From NCBI GenBank assembly GCA_019639075.1, contig JAHBSO010000003.1, positions 1-64,000 on the forward strand: a stretch of 64,000 nucleotides of DNA. The letters run 5' to 3'. The notes under the pieces were generated by a model. It saw only the letters and a list, made by a program, of their open reading frames with translations. It was not told where the DNA came from and did no database searches. The stretch comes from Actinomycetota bacterium (lineage in GTDB: Bacteria; Actinomycetota; Acidimicrobiia; Acidimicrobiales; Iamiaceae). This document shows, piece by piece, positions 26,360 through 39,961 of this stretch (the stretch's first letter is position 1; the number at the start of each line of letters is the position of its first letter). The position numbers were made by a program, and so were the translations under genes.

Positions 26360-27811
26360 TCAGCGCAGGGGCACCGCCGTCGGAGCGATCGTGGACGGCA
26401 GCTCGGTGTATCCCATGAGGTCTCGATCCACGGCGGCGGCGCAGGAGCGGCCCTCGGCGATGGCCCAGACGATGAGGCTCTGGCCCCGGCCCATGTCGCC
26501 GGCGACGTACACGCCGGGCACGTTGGTCCGCCACGAGTCGTCCCGGGCCACGTTCGAGCGACCGTCGAGCTCGACGCCGAACTGCTCGGTGATCCACGCC
26601 GACTCCGGCCCGGTGAAGCCCATCGCGAGGAACACGAAGTCGGCCTCGATGTCGGCCTCGGTGCCCTCCACCTTCTCGAAGCGGCCGTCGACCATCTCGA
26701 CCGCGTGCGTGCGCAGGGCCTTCACCCGGCCGTCGTCGCCGCCGACGAACGCCTCGGTGTTGATCGAGTACACCCGCTCGCCGCCCTCCTCGTGCGCGGA
26801 GGCGGTGCGGTGGATGAGCGGCCAGGTCGGCCACGGCGTGCTGTCGGGCCGGGCGTCCGGCGGACGGGCCATGATCTCGAACTGGCGGATCTCGCTGGCG
26901 CCCTGACGGTGTGCGGTGCCGAGGCAGTCCGCCCCGGTGTCACCGCCGCCGATGATGACGACCTTCTTGCCGGCGACGTCGATCGGCGATTCGTCGAGGT
27001 CGCCCTCCTGCACCCGGTTGGCGAACGGCAGGTACTCCATGGCCTGGTGGATGCCGCCGAGCTCGCGCCCGGGGATCGGCAGGTCCCGCGCCGCGGTGGC
27101 GCCGCCGGCCAGCACGATCGCGTCGTAGGTGGCCTGCAGCTCCTCGCCGGTGACGTCGACGCCGACGTTCACGCCCGTGCGGAACTCGGTGCCCTCGGAC
27201 CGCATCTGGGCGAGGCGCCGGTCGAGGACCCGCTTCTCCATCTTGAACTCGGGGATGCCGTAGCGGAGGAGACCGCCGAGGCGATCGGCCCGTTCGAGCA
27301 CCACGACCTCGTGGCCGGCCCTGGTGAGCTGCTGGGCGGCGGCCAGGCCGGCGGGACCCGACCCGACGACGGCGACCTTCTTGCCGGTCCGCACCGCCGG
27401 CTTCACCGGGGCCACCCAGCCCTCGGCGAAGGCGTGCTCGATGATGGTGACCTCGACCTGCTTGATCGTGACCGGGTCCTGGTTGATGCCCAGGACGCAC
27501 GCGGCCTCGCACGGCGCCGGGCAGAGTCGCCCGGTGAACTCGGGGAAGTTGTTCGTGGCGTGGAGCCGGTCGATCGCGTCCTGCCACTGGTCCCGGTAGA
27601 CCAGGTCGTTCCAGTCCGGGATGAGGTTGCCCAGTGGGCAGCCGTTGTTGCAGAACGGGATGCCGCAATCCATGCAGCGGCTGGCCTGGGTCCTGAGGTG
27701 GTCCTCGCCGAACGGCTCGTACACCTCCTTCCAGTCCTTGAGGCGCACCGGCACCGGCCGGCGGGTCGGCAGCTCGCGCCCGTGCTTGAGGAAGCCCTGA
27801 ACGTCACCCAT
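26360..27811 (-). CDS. gltD: Glutamate synthase (NADPH) small subunit
   Basis: A 483-residue FAD- and iron-sulfur-containing subunit. It takes electrons from NADPH and passes them to GltB for reductive transfer of the glutamine amide to 2-oxoglutarate. Cysteines for the [4Fe-4S] clusters are in CMDCGIPFCNNGCPLGN and CPAPCEAACVLG. The FAD-binding site is VVGSGPAGLAAA, the NADPH site IIGGGDTGADC, and the C-terminal FAD block YVAGDMGRGQSL. Length is normal for the family. The ATG at 27811 lies 13 nt after the gltB stop, with GGAGGA just upstream. Second gene of the gltBD operon. Confidence 0.97.
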   Translation of the reverse strand: MGDVQGFLKHGRELPTRRPVPVRLKDWKEVYEPFGEDHLRTQASRCMDCGIPFCNNGCPLGNLIPDWNDLVYRDQWQDAIDRLHATNNFPEFTGRLCPAPCEAACVLGINQDPVTIKQVEVTIIEHAFAEGWVAPVKPAVRTGKKVAVVGSGPAGLAAAQQLTRAGHEVVVLERADRLGGLLRYGIPEFKMEKRVLDRRLAQMRSEGTEFRTGVNVGVDVTGEELQATYDAIVLAGGATAARDLPIPGRELGGIHQAMEYLPFANRVQEGDLDESPIDVAGKKVVIIGGGDTGADCLGTAHRQGASEIRQFEIMARPPDARPDSTPWPTWPLIHRTASAHEEGGERVYSINTEAFVGGDDGRVKALRTHAVEMVDGRFEKVEGTEADIEADFVFLAMGFTGPESAWITEQFGVELDGRSNVARDDSWRTNVPGVYVAGDMGRGQSLIVWAIAEGRSCAAAVDRDLMGYTELPSTIAPTAVPLR

Positions 27812-27824
27812 CTCCGTGTCCTCC

Positions 27825-32366
<4,542 letters not shown>

Positions 32367-32445
32367 CGGCGTCGGTTCCTCCAACTGCTCGGACGGGGGA
32401 ACTGCTCAGGCAGGGACGCCGTTGGCCCAACTCGCAGGTCGGACG

Positions 32446-32451
32446 ACCTTA
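32446..32451 (-). promoter_or_regulatory. -10 box TAAGGT of gltBD
   Basis: TAAGGT on the minus strand would start transcription near 32439, giving a leader of about 70 nt with a GGAGGA ribosome-binding site at 32382-32377. The -35 region is not clear. Confidence 0.45.
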
Positions 32452-32501
32452 CTCGTTCGCTCCCTCACCCACGAAAGAGAACCGGGCGCCGACCCGCGCC
32501 G

Positions 32502-32507
32502 TAACCT
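32502..32507 (+). promoter_or_regulatory. -10 box TAACCT of the M18 aminopeptidase gene (leaderless)
   Basis: TAACCT is followed by 8 nt and GTG at 32516. This favours GTG 32516 over the TTG at 32507, which overlaps the box. Confidence 0.5.
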
Positions 32508-32515
32508 TGCGAGCC

Positions 32516-33790
32516 GTGACCGACGTCGAAGACCTGCTCGCCTACGTCGACGCCTCGCCATCGCCGTACCACGCGGTCGAGGAGTCGGCCCGGAGGCTGC
32601 TCGCGGCCGGCTTCGAGGAGCTGGCCCCGGGTGCTCCGCTCCCGGCGGGTGGGTCGAGGTTCGTCCGCCGGGGTGGCGCCCTGGTGGCGTGGGCGGGCCC
32701 GTCCCGGGGCGCCGACGACCCGTTCCGCCTCGTCGGGGCCCACACCGACAGCCCGAACCTGCGCGTCAAGCCCCGACCAGACCTCGGCAGCGCCGGGTTC
32801 CGCCAGCTCGGCGTCGAGGTCTACGGCGGGGCGCTGTGGAACTCCTGGCTCGATCGCGACCTCGGCCTCTCCGGTCGGGTCGTCGTCCGCGGCGCCGACG
32901 GCCCCGAGACCCACCTCTTCCGCGTCGACGAGCCGCTGCTGCGGATCCCCCAGCTGGCGATCCACCTCGACCGCGACGTCAACGGCGGCGGCCTGAAGCT
33001 GAACCCGCAGACCGACCTCACCCCGGTGTGGGGCGTGGGCAGCAGCGGTCCCGACGACTTCCGCGCCTTCCTCGCCGACCGCGTGGGTGCCGCGGCCGCC
33101 GACGTCCTGGCCTGGGACGCGATGGTCCACGACCTCACCCCGTCGACCCGCCTCGGCCTCGACGGGGAGCTGGTGGCCGCACCCCGGATCGACAACCTGC
33201 TGTCGTGCTGGGCCGGCACCGAGGCGCTCGTCGCCGCGACCGAGCAGCTCGCGCCCCCGGCGGCCACCCCGGTGCTGTGCCTCTACGACCACGAGGAGGT
33301 CGGGTCGACCTCGACCACCGGCGCGGACGGCGCCCTCCTGGCGTCGCTCCTCGAGCAGATCGTGACCGCCGGGGGCGGCGACCGGGCGGCCTTCCTGCGC
33401 TCGATGGCCCGCTCCGCGTGCATCTCCGCCGACGGCGCCCACGCCACCCACCCCAACCACCCGGAACGCCACGATCCGGATCACCGCGTGGCGATCGACG
33501 GCGGCCCGGTCGTGAAGGTCAACGCGAACCAGCGCTACGCCAGCGACGCCGAGACGATCGCGCTCGCCGTCGACGCCGCCGAGCGGGCCGGGGTCCCCCA
33601 CCAGGTGTTCGTCTCCCGCAACGACCAGCCCTGCGGCTCCACGATCGGCCCGCTGACCGCGGCCCGCCTGGGCATCGCCACCGTCGACGTGGGCGTCGCC
33701 CAGCTGTCCATGCACTCGGCCCGCGAGCTGTGCGGGGCGCAGGACCCGCCCCGGTTCGTGCAGCTCCTCCACGCGTTCCACGCGGGCTGA
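32516..33790 (+). CDS. M18 family aminopeptidase (aspartyl aminopeptidase-like)
   Basis: A 424-residue cytosolic zinc exopeptidase of family M18. It would remove N-terminal residues, often acidic, from peptides. Metal-binding motifs are GAHTDSPNLRVKP (first zinc histidine and nearby aspartate), YDHEEVGSTSTTGADG (catalytic and metal glutamates) and the C-terminal LSMHSARE histidine. HATHPNH is also conserved. The length is normal. Starts at GTG 32516 behind a leaderless-type promoter. The J-domain gene begins 1 nt after its stop. Confidence 0.9.
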   Translation: MTDVEDLLAYVDASPSPYHAVEESARRLLAAGFEELAPGAPLPAGGSRFVRRGGALVAWAGPSRGADDPFRLVGAHTDSPNLRVKPRPDLGSAGFRQLGVEVYGGALWNSWLDRDLGLSGRVVVRGADGPETHLFRVDEPLLRIPQLAIHLDRDVNGGGLKLNPQTDLTPVWGVGSSGPDDFRAFLADRVGAAAADVLAWDAMVHDLTPSTRLGLDGELVAAPRIDNLLSCWAGTEALVAATEQLAPPAATPVLCLYDHEEVGSTSTTGADGALLASLLEQIVTAGGGDRAAFLRSMARSACISADGAHATHPNHPERHDPDHRVAIDGGPVVKVNANQRYASDAETIALAVDAAERAGVPHQVFVSRNDQPCGSTIGPLTAARLGIATVDVGVAQLSMHSARELCGAQDPPRFVQLLHAFHAG

Positions 33791-33791
33791 C

Positions 33792-34373
33792 GTGGACCGC
33801 GCCGAGGCCGCCCGCCTGCTCGGCGTCCCGACCTCGGCCGACGCGGCCACCGTCCGCCACGCCTTCCGGGTCCGCATCCGCGACCAGCACCCGGACCTCG
33901 ACCCGACGAGCGACGGCGGCCACGCCCGCACGCTGATCGCCGCCTACCGCCTCCTCTCGACGCCGCCACCCGAACCCGCGCCCGGGCCCGCGCCGTCGGC
34001 GACCGGCCCTTCCGGCGCGGCGCCGCCCGCCCCACCTCGTCCGGCGCCGCACGTCCACCTCGAACCGATCGGCCTGGCCCGACTGTCCGGCGACACGATC
34101 GCGATCGGCGCACCGGCCGACGAGGCCTTCCGGCTCCTGGTCGACGTCGCCCACGACGTCGGCGACGTCACCTACCTCGACCGCTCGGTACCGATCCTCG
34201 AGGTCCTGTGCCGGTTCGTCGACGAACCGGCGACCTCGCTCGTCCTCACCGTGCAGGGCCGGGCCACCTACACCGAGGTGTTCTGCACCGTCGAGTCGAT
34301 CGAGGCCCGGCCGGCGCCGCCCACCGACGCCGTCGTCGACGTGCTGGTCGACGCCCTCACCGCCCGGGGCTGA
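33792..34373 (+). CDS. J-domain (DnaJ-like) protein of unknown function
   Basis: A 193-residue protein. Residues 1-55 form a J domain: EAARLLGVPTSADAATVRHAFR, then the HPD tripeptide in DQHPDLDP, then ARTLIAAYRLL. HPD is what stimulates DnaK ATPase. There is no glycine/phenylalanine region or zinc finger. A proline/alanine linker (about 56-85) leads to a C-terminal alpha/beta domain of about 100 residues that I do not recognise. The GTG at 33792 follows the aminopeptidase stop by 1 nt, so it is translated by coupling. It converges on the M23 gene with a 3-nt gap. Confidence 0.75.
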   Translation: MDRAEAARLLGVPTSADAATVRHAFRVRIRDQHPDLDPTSDGGHARTLIAAYRLLSTPPPEPAPGPAPSATGPSGAAPPAPPRPAPHVHLEPIGLARLSGDTIAIGAPADEAFRLLVDVAHDVGDVTYLDRSVPILEVLCRFVDEPATSLVLTVQGRATYTEVFCTVESIEARPAPPTDAVVDVLVDALTARG

Positions 34374-34376
34374 GGG

Positions 34377-35678
34377 TCAGTTCCCGCCCTGCTGCTGCAG
34401 CGCGAGGCGTTCGGCGATGAGGGCGTCGTAGTCGACGTCCGCATCGAAGTCGACGATGCCCTCGGGGTCGACCGGCACGCCCTTGAGGCGGGTCTCGAAG
34501 TGCAGGTGCGGCCCGGTGGACAGCCCCGTGGAGCCGACCCAGCCGATGATGTCGCCCCGCTGCACCACGTCACCGACCTGGACGTTGATCCGGGACTGGT
34601 GGCCGTAGAGGGTGCCGAGCGAGCTGCCGTGGTCGATCACGACGCAGTTGCCGTAGCCGCCCCGCTCCCCCGCGAACACCACGACGCCGTCGGCCGGGGC
34701 GTGGATCGGGGTGCCGCTCGGCGCCCCGATGTCACCGCCGGCGTGGAGCCGGGCGATGCCCAGGATCGGGTGGAAGCGCATCCCGAACTTCGACCCGATG
34801 CGGTACCCGGGGATCGGGGTGGTGACGACCATCGCGTCAGGCGTCCAGTCCTCCTGGTCGGCCTGGACCTCGGCCAGCAGCTTCTCGACCCCGTCCGAGG
34901 CGAACTGCATCGAGATCAGTCGGACCTCGACCTCGGTCTTGCGGCCCTGGATCTCCTGGAGCTTGATGGTCTCGTTCCAGCGTTCGACGTCCAGCTGGTC
35001 GGCCAGGCTCTTCTGCTCGTTGCGGGCGACCGCCACGGACTTCGTGATCTTCTCGATCTCGTCCCGGTGGGTCGTCGCCGCCTTCCGGGCCGCCGCAGCC
35101 TCACGATGGATCCGGTCGCGCTCGACCTTCGCGTCCTCGTAGTCCTCGAGGAGCTGGTCGGTGTCTTCGACGACGACCTGCGAGTAGGTGAGGGCGGTCG
35201 AGGCCTCGGCGATGGAGTCGGCCTGGAGGATCGCCTCCATCACGTCGGTCTCGGCGTCGCCGCCGACGTACATGGCGATCGCCTGGTCGTGGAGCCGCTT
35301 CTGGGTCGTCTCGACGTCGCGCTCGGCCTTCGCCGCCTCCGCCTTCCGCTGCGCCTCGAGGGCCTCGGCGTCGGCCAGCGCGTCCCGGGCGGCAGCCAGC
35401 TCGACCCGGCGCTGGGCCAGATCGGCGTCGAGGCGGGCGAGCTCACCGCCCACCTGGTCGCGGCGGGCGACGATCTGGTCGAGCTCCGCCATGAGCCGCT
35501 GCTCCTCGACGACGACGTCGTCGTACTCCTCCTGGAGCCCGTGGTTCCCGGTGGAGCCGTCGGTGGGCGCCTGCTGCGGGGCGTCGGAGCGGGCCGATGC
35601 CGGGACGGCGGCGAGCACGAACGCGACCGCGACGCACACGCCCGCCAACCGCCGTCGTCTCGCGTCCAGGACCTTCAA
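34377..35678 (-). CDS. Secreted M23 peptidase with coiled coil (murein hydrolase or activator)
   Basis: A 433-residue protein. A signal peptide of about 25 residues ends in AAVPASA. A long coiled coil (about 45-260) follows, resembling EnvC/PcsB-type regulators. The C-terminal LytM domain has the complete zinc site: H and D in LHAGGDIG and the HLHFE motif. It would cleave peptidoglycan peptide bonds outside the membrane. The start is TTG at 35678, chosen because GGAAGGA lies 10 nt upstream and the signal peptide begins right after it. A GTG further upstream (35720) is possible but would bury the signal. Confidence 0.85.
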   Translation of the reverse strand: MKVLDARRRRLAGVCVAVAFVLAAVPASARSDAPQQAPTDGSTGNHGLQEEYDDVVVEEQRLMAELDQIVARRDQVGGELARLDADLAQRRVELAAARDALADAEALEAQRKAEAAKAERDVETTQKRLHDQAIAMYVGGDAETDVMEAILQADSIAEASTALTYSQVVVEDTDQLLEDYEDAKVERDRIHREAAAARKAATTHRDEIEKITKSVAVARNEQKSLADQLDVERWNETIKLQEIQGRKTEVEVRLISMQFASDGVEKLLAEVQADQEDWTPDAMVVTTPIPGYRIGSKFGMRFHPILGIARLHAGGDIGAPSGTPIHAPADGVVVFAGERGGYGNCVVIDHGSSLGTLYGHQSRINVQVGDVVQRGDIIGWVGSTGLSTGPHLHFETRLKGVPVDPEGIVDFDADVDYDALIAERLALQQQGGN

Positions 35679-35730
35679 CTGCCCGTGTTCCTTCCCCGTC
35701 CGGTGCGGACCACCGGTCACCCCGGCCGGC

Positions 35731-35736
35731 AAGGTA
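35731..35736 (-). promoter_or_regulatory. -10 box TACCTT of the M23 peptidase gene
   Basis: TACCTT on the minus strand would start transcription near 35724. That gives a leader of about 45 nt with GGAAGGA at 35695-35689 before the TTG start. Confidence 0.45.
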
Positions 35737-35795
35737 CTACTCCCGCACACCATCGGCGGAGCGGCCACGACCCTTGAGCGATCCGCGCGGTTGGG

Positions 35796-35883
35796 GCACG
35801 GATGGGGTCGGACCCCGAGTGTGCGGTCCATCGGCCGATGCGCGTTCCAGCGGCGCGCACTCGGGGTCCGACCCCACCTGCGC
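35796..35883. repeat. REP-like inverted pair (family A)
   Basis: Units at 35796-35824 and 35857-35883 are near-perfect reverse complements with a 32-nt spacer and the GGGGTCGGACCCC core. The pair ends 2 nt before the stop codon of the acetyl-CoA hydrolase gene and fills the gap to the M23 gene. Confidence 0.85.
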
Positions 35884-35885
35884 GT

Positions 35886-37181
35886 TCAGTCCGCGGGGAT
35901 GGTCTCGGCGTCGGCCAGGAGCTGGTCCCGGAACTCGGGGTGGGCGATCGCGGCGAGGGCACGGGCGCGCTCGCGCACGGTGCCGCCCCGCAACTCGGCC
36001 ACGCCGTACTCGGTGATCACGACATCGAGCTGGTGGCGCGGCGTCGTGATGACGGTGCCCGCCGGGAACCGGGACTGGATGCGCGACACCCGCTTGCCGT
36101 CGACCGCGGTCGACGACCGGAGGCACAGCAGCGAACGGTCCTCCAGCTCCAGCCCCGACGAGGCGACGAAGTCCTCGTGCCCACCGATCCCGGAGAACTG
36201 CCGGCCGCCCAGCGTGTCGGCCACCGCTTGCCCGGCGAGGTCGACGGCCAGCGCTCCGTTGATCGAGACCATGCGCCGGTTGCGGGAGATGATGTCGGGG
36301 CTGTTCACGAGGTGGACGGGCAGGAACCGGACCTCCTCGTTGCCGTCGAGCCAGTCGTACAGCTCCCGGGTCCCGGCCGCGAACGTCGTCACCGAGACCC
36401 CGTCGTAGATGCCCTTGCGGTTCGTCACCTTGCCCGCCCGGTGGAGCTGCATCAGCGCGGTGGTGAACATCTCCGAGTGGATCCCGAGGTCGCCCACCGG
36501 CCCGTCGGCGAGGATCGAGACGATCATCGACGGCACACCACCGATGCCCGTCTGGACCGTGCATCCGTCGGTGACGAAGCGGGCGGCGAGGTCGGCGATG
36601 GCGCGGTCGTCATCGGTCGGCGGCGGGTCGGTCAGGAGGAACGGCTCGCGGTCGGACTCCACCAGCACGTCGATCTCGTCGAGGTGCAGGCGATGCCGAT
36701 CCTCGCCGTAGCCCATCGTCACCGGGTACCCGACGCCGACCTCAGCCATCAGCACCCGGTCGGGGTCGGCGCCGGCCCGGTGGAGCTCGTCGATGCTCGC
36801 TCCGGCGTGGAGCGACAGGCTGCACCACCCGTCGGCGTCCGGGCGAGCGACCGCCGTGGCCATCACCCGTGGCCGCATCTGCTCGAGGGCGGGCGCGAAG
36901 CGGCGGAAGTCGGCGGGGACGAACTCGATCGCGCCGCCCTGGTCGCGCATCAGCCGCTCCACGGGTCCGAAGAACCCGGAGAGGAAGCGCACGCCGGGAC
37001 GGCCGAGCACCTCGTAGAAGTCGGTGAGGAGCGCACCGCTGATGGTGAGGTCCTCCCAGTCGTCGCGTGCGCCGAGCGCGTGCAGCACGCCGGTGGGGTG
37101 CCCGGGACCGAGCGGGATGCCGAACGAGTCGACGGGGCGGACGAGCGCCGCGGCCTCGTCGGGGCCGAGGTAGGTGGTCAT
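35886..37181 (-). CDS. Acetyl-CoA hydrolase/CoA-transferase family protein
   Basis: A 431-residue class I CoA-transferase, related to 4-hydroxybutyrate/butyryl-CoA:acetate CoA-transferases and Ach1. It moves CoA between acids, or hydrolyses acetyl-CoA, through a glutamyl-CoA intermediate. The likely catalytic glutamate is in LGIHSEMFT. The CoA-binding blocks TVQTGIGGVPS, GGRQFSGIGG and VITEYGVAELRG are present. Substrate cannot be read from sequence. The ATG at 37181 has TAGGTT 8 nt upstream, so it is probably leaderless with its own promoter. The wax-synthase gene upstream ends inside that promoter. Confidence 0.88.
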   Translation of the reverse strand: MTTYLGPDEAAALVRPVDSFGIPLGPGHPTGVLHALGARDDWEDLTISGALLTDFYEVLGRPGVRFLSGFFGPVERLMRDQGGAIEFVPADFRRFAPALEQMRPRVMATAVARPDADGWCSLSLHAGASIDELHRAGADPDRVLMAEVGVGYPVTMGYGEDRHRLHLDEIDVLVESDREPFLLTDPPPTDDDRAIADLAARFVTDGCTVQTGIGGVPSMIVSILADGPVGDLGIHSEMFTTALMQLHRAGKVTNRKGIYDGVSVTTFAAGTRELYDWLDGNEEVRFLPVHLVNSPDIISRNRRMVSINGALAVDLAGQAVADTLGGRQFSGIGGHEDFVASSGLELEDRSLLCLRSSTAVDGKRVSRIQSRFPAGTVITTPRHQLDVVITEYGVAELRGGTVRERARALAAIAHPEFRDQLLADAETIPAD

Positions 37182-37189
37182 CGACGCAG

Positions 37190-37195
37190 AACCTA
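37190..37195 (-). promoter_or_regulatory. -10 box TAGGTT of the acetyl-CoA hydrolase gene (leaderless)
   Basis: TAGGTT on the minus strand ends 8 nt before the ATG at 37181, and it lies 4 nt downstream of the stop codon of the preceding gene. Confidence 0.55.
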
Positions 37196-37199
37196 GGCC

Positions 37200-38600
37200 C
37201 TAGACCGGACGGCCGAGCGCGAGCACGTGGTCCCAGCCCTCGACGAGGCACTCCCGCATGACCTCCGGATCCGGCACGGCCGCGGGGTCGACGTTGACCC
37301 CGACGAAGACGTCGTCCCGGTACGACAGGAGCGTGAGGTCGACGCCGGCGCCCACCATCGGTCCGAGCGCGTACATGGCGGTCACCTCGGCGCCCGCCGT
37401 GTACAGCGCGATCGGGGCCCCCGGCACGTTGCTCGCCACCACGTCGACGCCCTTCAGCATCGACCCGAACAGCCCGGTGCTCATCGCCGTGGGGAGCTGG
37501 TTCAGCACGCGTGCCATCGGCTCCACCGCCGCCAGCGCGGGTTCGGCCCGCTGGACCGCCACCAGGTCCCGGAACGTGTGCACCGCCTCGAGCGGGTCGT
37601 CGATGTCGAGCGGGATGGCGAACCGGGCGGGGGCGAAGTTGTTGCCGGTGGCGTCGGCCTCCTCGTCCGAGCGCAGGTTGATCGGCATCGACACGCGCAA
37701 CGCCGTCGCCTCGACCCCGTGCCGGTCGTGGTAGCGACGCAACCCCGCGGCGGCTGCGGCCAGGAACACGTCGTTGATCCGGACGTCGGCCGCCTTGGCC
37801 GCCCGCCGGACGTCGTCGAGCGGCACCGACAGCGTGTCGAAGTGGACCGACAGCGACCGGCCGCGCATCAGCGGCGAGAGGGGCTCGTTGGCCGGAGCGG
37901 CCATGCGGGCGATGGACGCCGCGGCCTCGGCGGTGCGCCGGACCGCGCCGATCGGGTCGCGGGTGGCGGTCGCGGCTGCGCCGAGCGCCGCACCGGGGAG
38001 CCGCTTCACGATGCCGAGGTTCCGGCGCCGGGCGTGGTCGGCCGCGTCGATGAACCGTTGGAGCTGGTTCATCACCCGGGCCTCGGGCTCGTCGGGCAGC
38101 TCGCCGATCGACGCGTCCCGCTCCAGCTCGAACATGACGAGCGCGATCTTCACGGCCCCCACCCCGTCGGTGATCGCATGGTGCACCTTCATGATCACCG
38201 CGGCACCGCCGTCGGCCAGGTCCTCGACGACCACCGCCTCCCACAGCGGACGGGCCCGGTCGAACCCCTGCATGGCCATCGGCTGGGCGAGGTCGAGCAC
38301 CGCGCGCAGGTCCCGCGCCCCGGCCGCGCGAGACCACCGGAGGTGGTAGTCGAGGTCGAAGTAGGGGTCGTTCTCCCAGCGGGGCGGAGCCATCGACAGC
38401 GAGTTCGAGCGGACCCGCTGACGCATCCGCGGCACCAACCTGGTGCCGCGATCGAGCAGGGACCGGAAGTGCTCCCGGTCGGGTGCCCGGTCGAGGAGCA
38501 GCACCGCAGTGATCGTCGAGCGGAGCATCGGGTCCTTCTCGATGGTCCACATGAGCGAGTCCGAGTCGCTCATCCTCTCGTCGAAGCGGAGCTCGTCCAT
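37200..38600 (-). CDS. Wax ester synthase/diacylglycerol acyltransferase (WS/DGAT) homologue
   Basis: A 466-residue acyltransferase of the bacterial WS/DGAT family. The active-site motif HHxxxDG is intact in MKVHHAITDGVGAVKI. The second block NDVFLAAAAAGLRRYH and the C-terminal SNVPGAP, typical of the family, are also present. It would esterify diacylglycerol or a fatty alcohol with acyl-CoA to make storage lipid or wax. The ATG at 38600 has GGGGAGG about 10 nt upstream. Lipid storage and the downstream CoA-transferase could share an acyl-CoA pool, which is inference. Confidence 0.92.
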   Translation of the reverse strand: MDELRFDERMSDSDSLMWTIEKDPMLRSTITAVLLLDRAPDREHFRSLLDRGTRLVPRMRQRVRSNSLSMAPPRWENDPYFDLDYHLRWSRAAGARDLRAVLDLAQPMAMQGFDRARPLWEAVVVEDLADGGAAVIMKVHHAITDGVGAVKIALVMFELERDASIGELPDEPEARVMNQLQRFIDAADHARRRNLGIVKRLPGAALGAAATATRDPIGAVRRTAEAAASIARMAAPANEPLSPLMRGRSLSVHFDTLSVPLDDVRRAAKAADVRINDVFLAAAAAGLRRYHDRHGVEATALRVSMPINLRSDEEADATGNNFAPARFAIPLDIDDPLEAVHTFRDLVAVQRAEPALAAVEPMARVLNQLPTAMSTGLFGSMLKGVDVVASNVPGAPIALYTAGAEVTAMYALGPMVGAGVDLTLLSYRDDVFVGVNVDPAAVPDPEVMRECLVEGWDHVLALGRPV

Positions 38601-38744
38601 GCTCGTCGGCCTCCCCTGGGTCCCGGGTCCTCGCGGTCCCCATGGTGGCACCCCCGACCGACGCGGTCCTGCCGGAGGCGGACGATCGACCGGACCCGGT
38701 CCCGTCGTGGGAAGCTGAGCCGCCGACGATCGAAAGGGTCCCCC

Positions 38745-39173
38745 ATGTCCTTCTCCCCCTACGTCTTCTTCAACGGCGACTGTGCCGCCGCCTTCGCCCG
38801 CTACGCAGAGGTCCTCGGCGGCGAGACCCGGATCATGACCCACGCCGATCTTCCCGACGGCGAGGAGTCGATGCCCGGCGCCGAGCCCCACCACGTCATG
38901 CACGCGGCGCTCGTCACCGGTGACGGCAACGGCGACCTCCTGATGGGATCGGACGACCCGACGAGCGACGGCGGACCGAAGGTCGGCGTGTCGGTCGCCT
39001 ACACCGCCCCGGACGCCACCACCGGCCGATCGGTGTTCGAGCAGCTCGCCGAGGGCGGCACGATCGAGATGCCGTTCGCACCGACGTTCTGGTCCGCCGG
39101 GTTCGGCGCCCTCCGGGACCGCTGGGGCGTCCCGTGGTTCATCGACACCGCGTCGGAACCGGACGGCGCGTGA
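38745..39173 (+). CDS. VOC superfamily (PhnB/glyoxalase-like) protein
   Basis: A 142-residue protein of the PhnB-like branch of the vicinal-oxygen-chelate fold. PYVFFNGDCAAAFARYAEVLGGE at the N-terminus and the later FWSAGFGALRDRWGVPWFI repeat the paired beta-alpha-beta units. The PhnB-type group often lacks a full metal site. Function unknown. The ATG at 38745 has GAAAGGG 6 nt upstream. Divergent from the wax-synthase gene with 144 bp between. Confidence 0.85.
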   Translation: MSFSPYVFFNGDCAAAFARYAEVLGGETRIMTHADLPDGEESMPGAEPHHVMHAALVTGDGNGDLLMGSDDPTSDGGPKVGVSVAYTAPDATTGRSVFEQLAEGGTIEMPFAPTFWSAGFGALRDRWGVPWFIDTASEPDGA

Positions 39174-39192
39174 CCTCGGTCGACGAGCGGAG

Positions 39193-39951
39193 GTGAGGTT
39201 CCACCGGCCCCGAGGCGCCGAGCTGCCCGCCGACTGGCGGGACCTGGCCCGCAAGCACGTGCGCGCCTGGCAGCGGCTGACCGACGACGAGCGCGACCTG
39301 GTCGCGGTCCACGTCGAGGACCTCGTGACGGGCCGACGCTGGGAGGCGGCCCGGGGATTCGAGATCACCGACCGCATGCGCGTGGTGATCGCCACCCAGG
39401 CCGGGCTCCTCGCGCTCGGTCTGGACGACGACTGCTACCGGGACGTGGGTTCGATCATCGTGCACCCGTCGACGATGCGGGTCGACCGCACCTCGGCGGG
39501 TCCGGCGGAGGGCACCGAGTCGTGCGGCTCGGTGAACCTGCTCGGCGAGGCGGTGTTCGGCGGGCCCCTCGTCATCGCCTGGGACTCCGCGTCGGCCGCG
39601 GCCCGGCACCCGGAACGGGGCTCCGACGTCGTCGTGCACGAGTTCGCCCACAAGATCGACATGCTCGACGGGGTCGTCGACGGTACGCCGCCGCTCGTCC
39701 CCGGGCCGTTCGTCGACCGGTGGATCGAGGTCAACACCGCGACCTACCAGCACCTCGTGGAGCACGGCGACCGTCTGATCGACGACTACGCGGCCACGAA
39801 CGCCGGTGAGTTCTTCGCCGTGGTCAGCGAGCACTTCATCACCGTGCCCGACCGCCTCCACGCCGCCCACCCCGAGCTGTACGACCTCTACACCGAGCTG
39901 TACGGACAGGATCCGCTCGACCGCCTCCACCGGGTCCCGCGCCACGACTGA
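39193..39951 (+). CDS. MtfA-like zinc peptidase (family M90)
   Basis: A 252-residue cytosolic metallopeptidase. The zinc site is HEFAHKIDMLDG, the HExxH variant of family M90, with a further glutamate in FAVVSEHFI. The N-terminal LTDDERDLV and IATQAGLLAL segments match MtfA. In Escherichia coli MtfA acts as a peptidase and titrates the repressor Mlc; no such link can be inferred here. The GTG at 39193 lies 19 nt after the VOC gene, so the two may be co-transcribed, but GGAGG is too close to serve it well. Confidence 0.88.
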   Translation: MRFHRPRGAELPADWRDLARKHVRAWQRLTDDERDLVAVHVEDLVTGRRWEAARGFEITDRMRVVIATQAGLLALGLDDDCYRDVGSIIVHPSTMRVDRTSAGPAEGTESCGSVNLLGEAVFGGPLVIAWDSASAAARHPERGSDVVVHEFAHKIDMLDGVVDGTPPLVPGPFVDRWIEVNTATYQHLVEHGDRLIDDYAATNAGEFFAVVSEHFITVPDRLHAAHPELYDLYTELYGQDPLDRLHRVPRHD

Positions 39952-39961
39952 CGGGCCGGGA

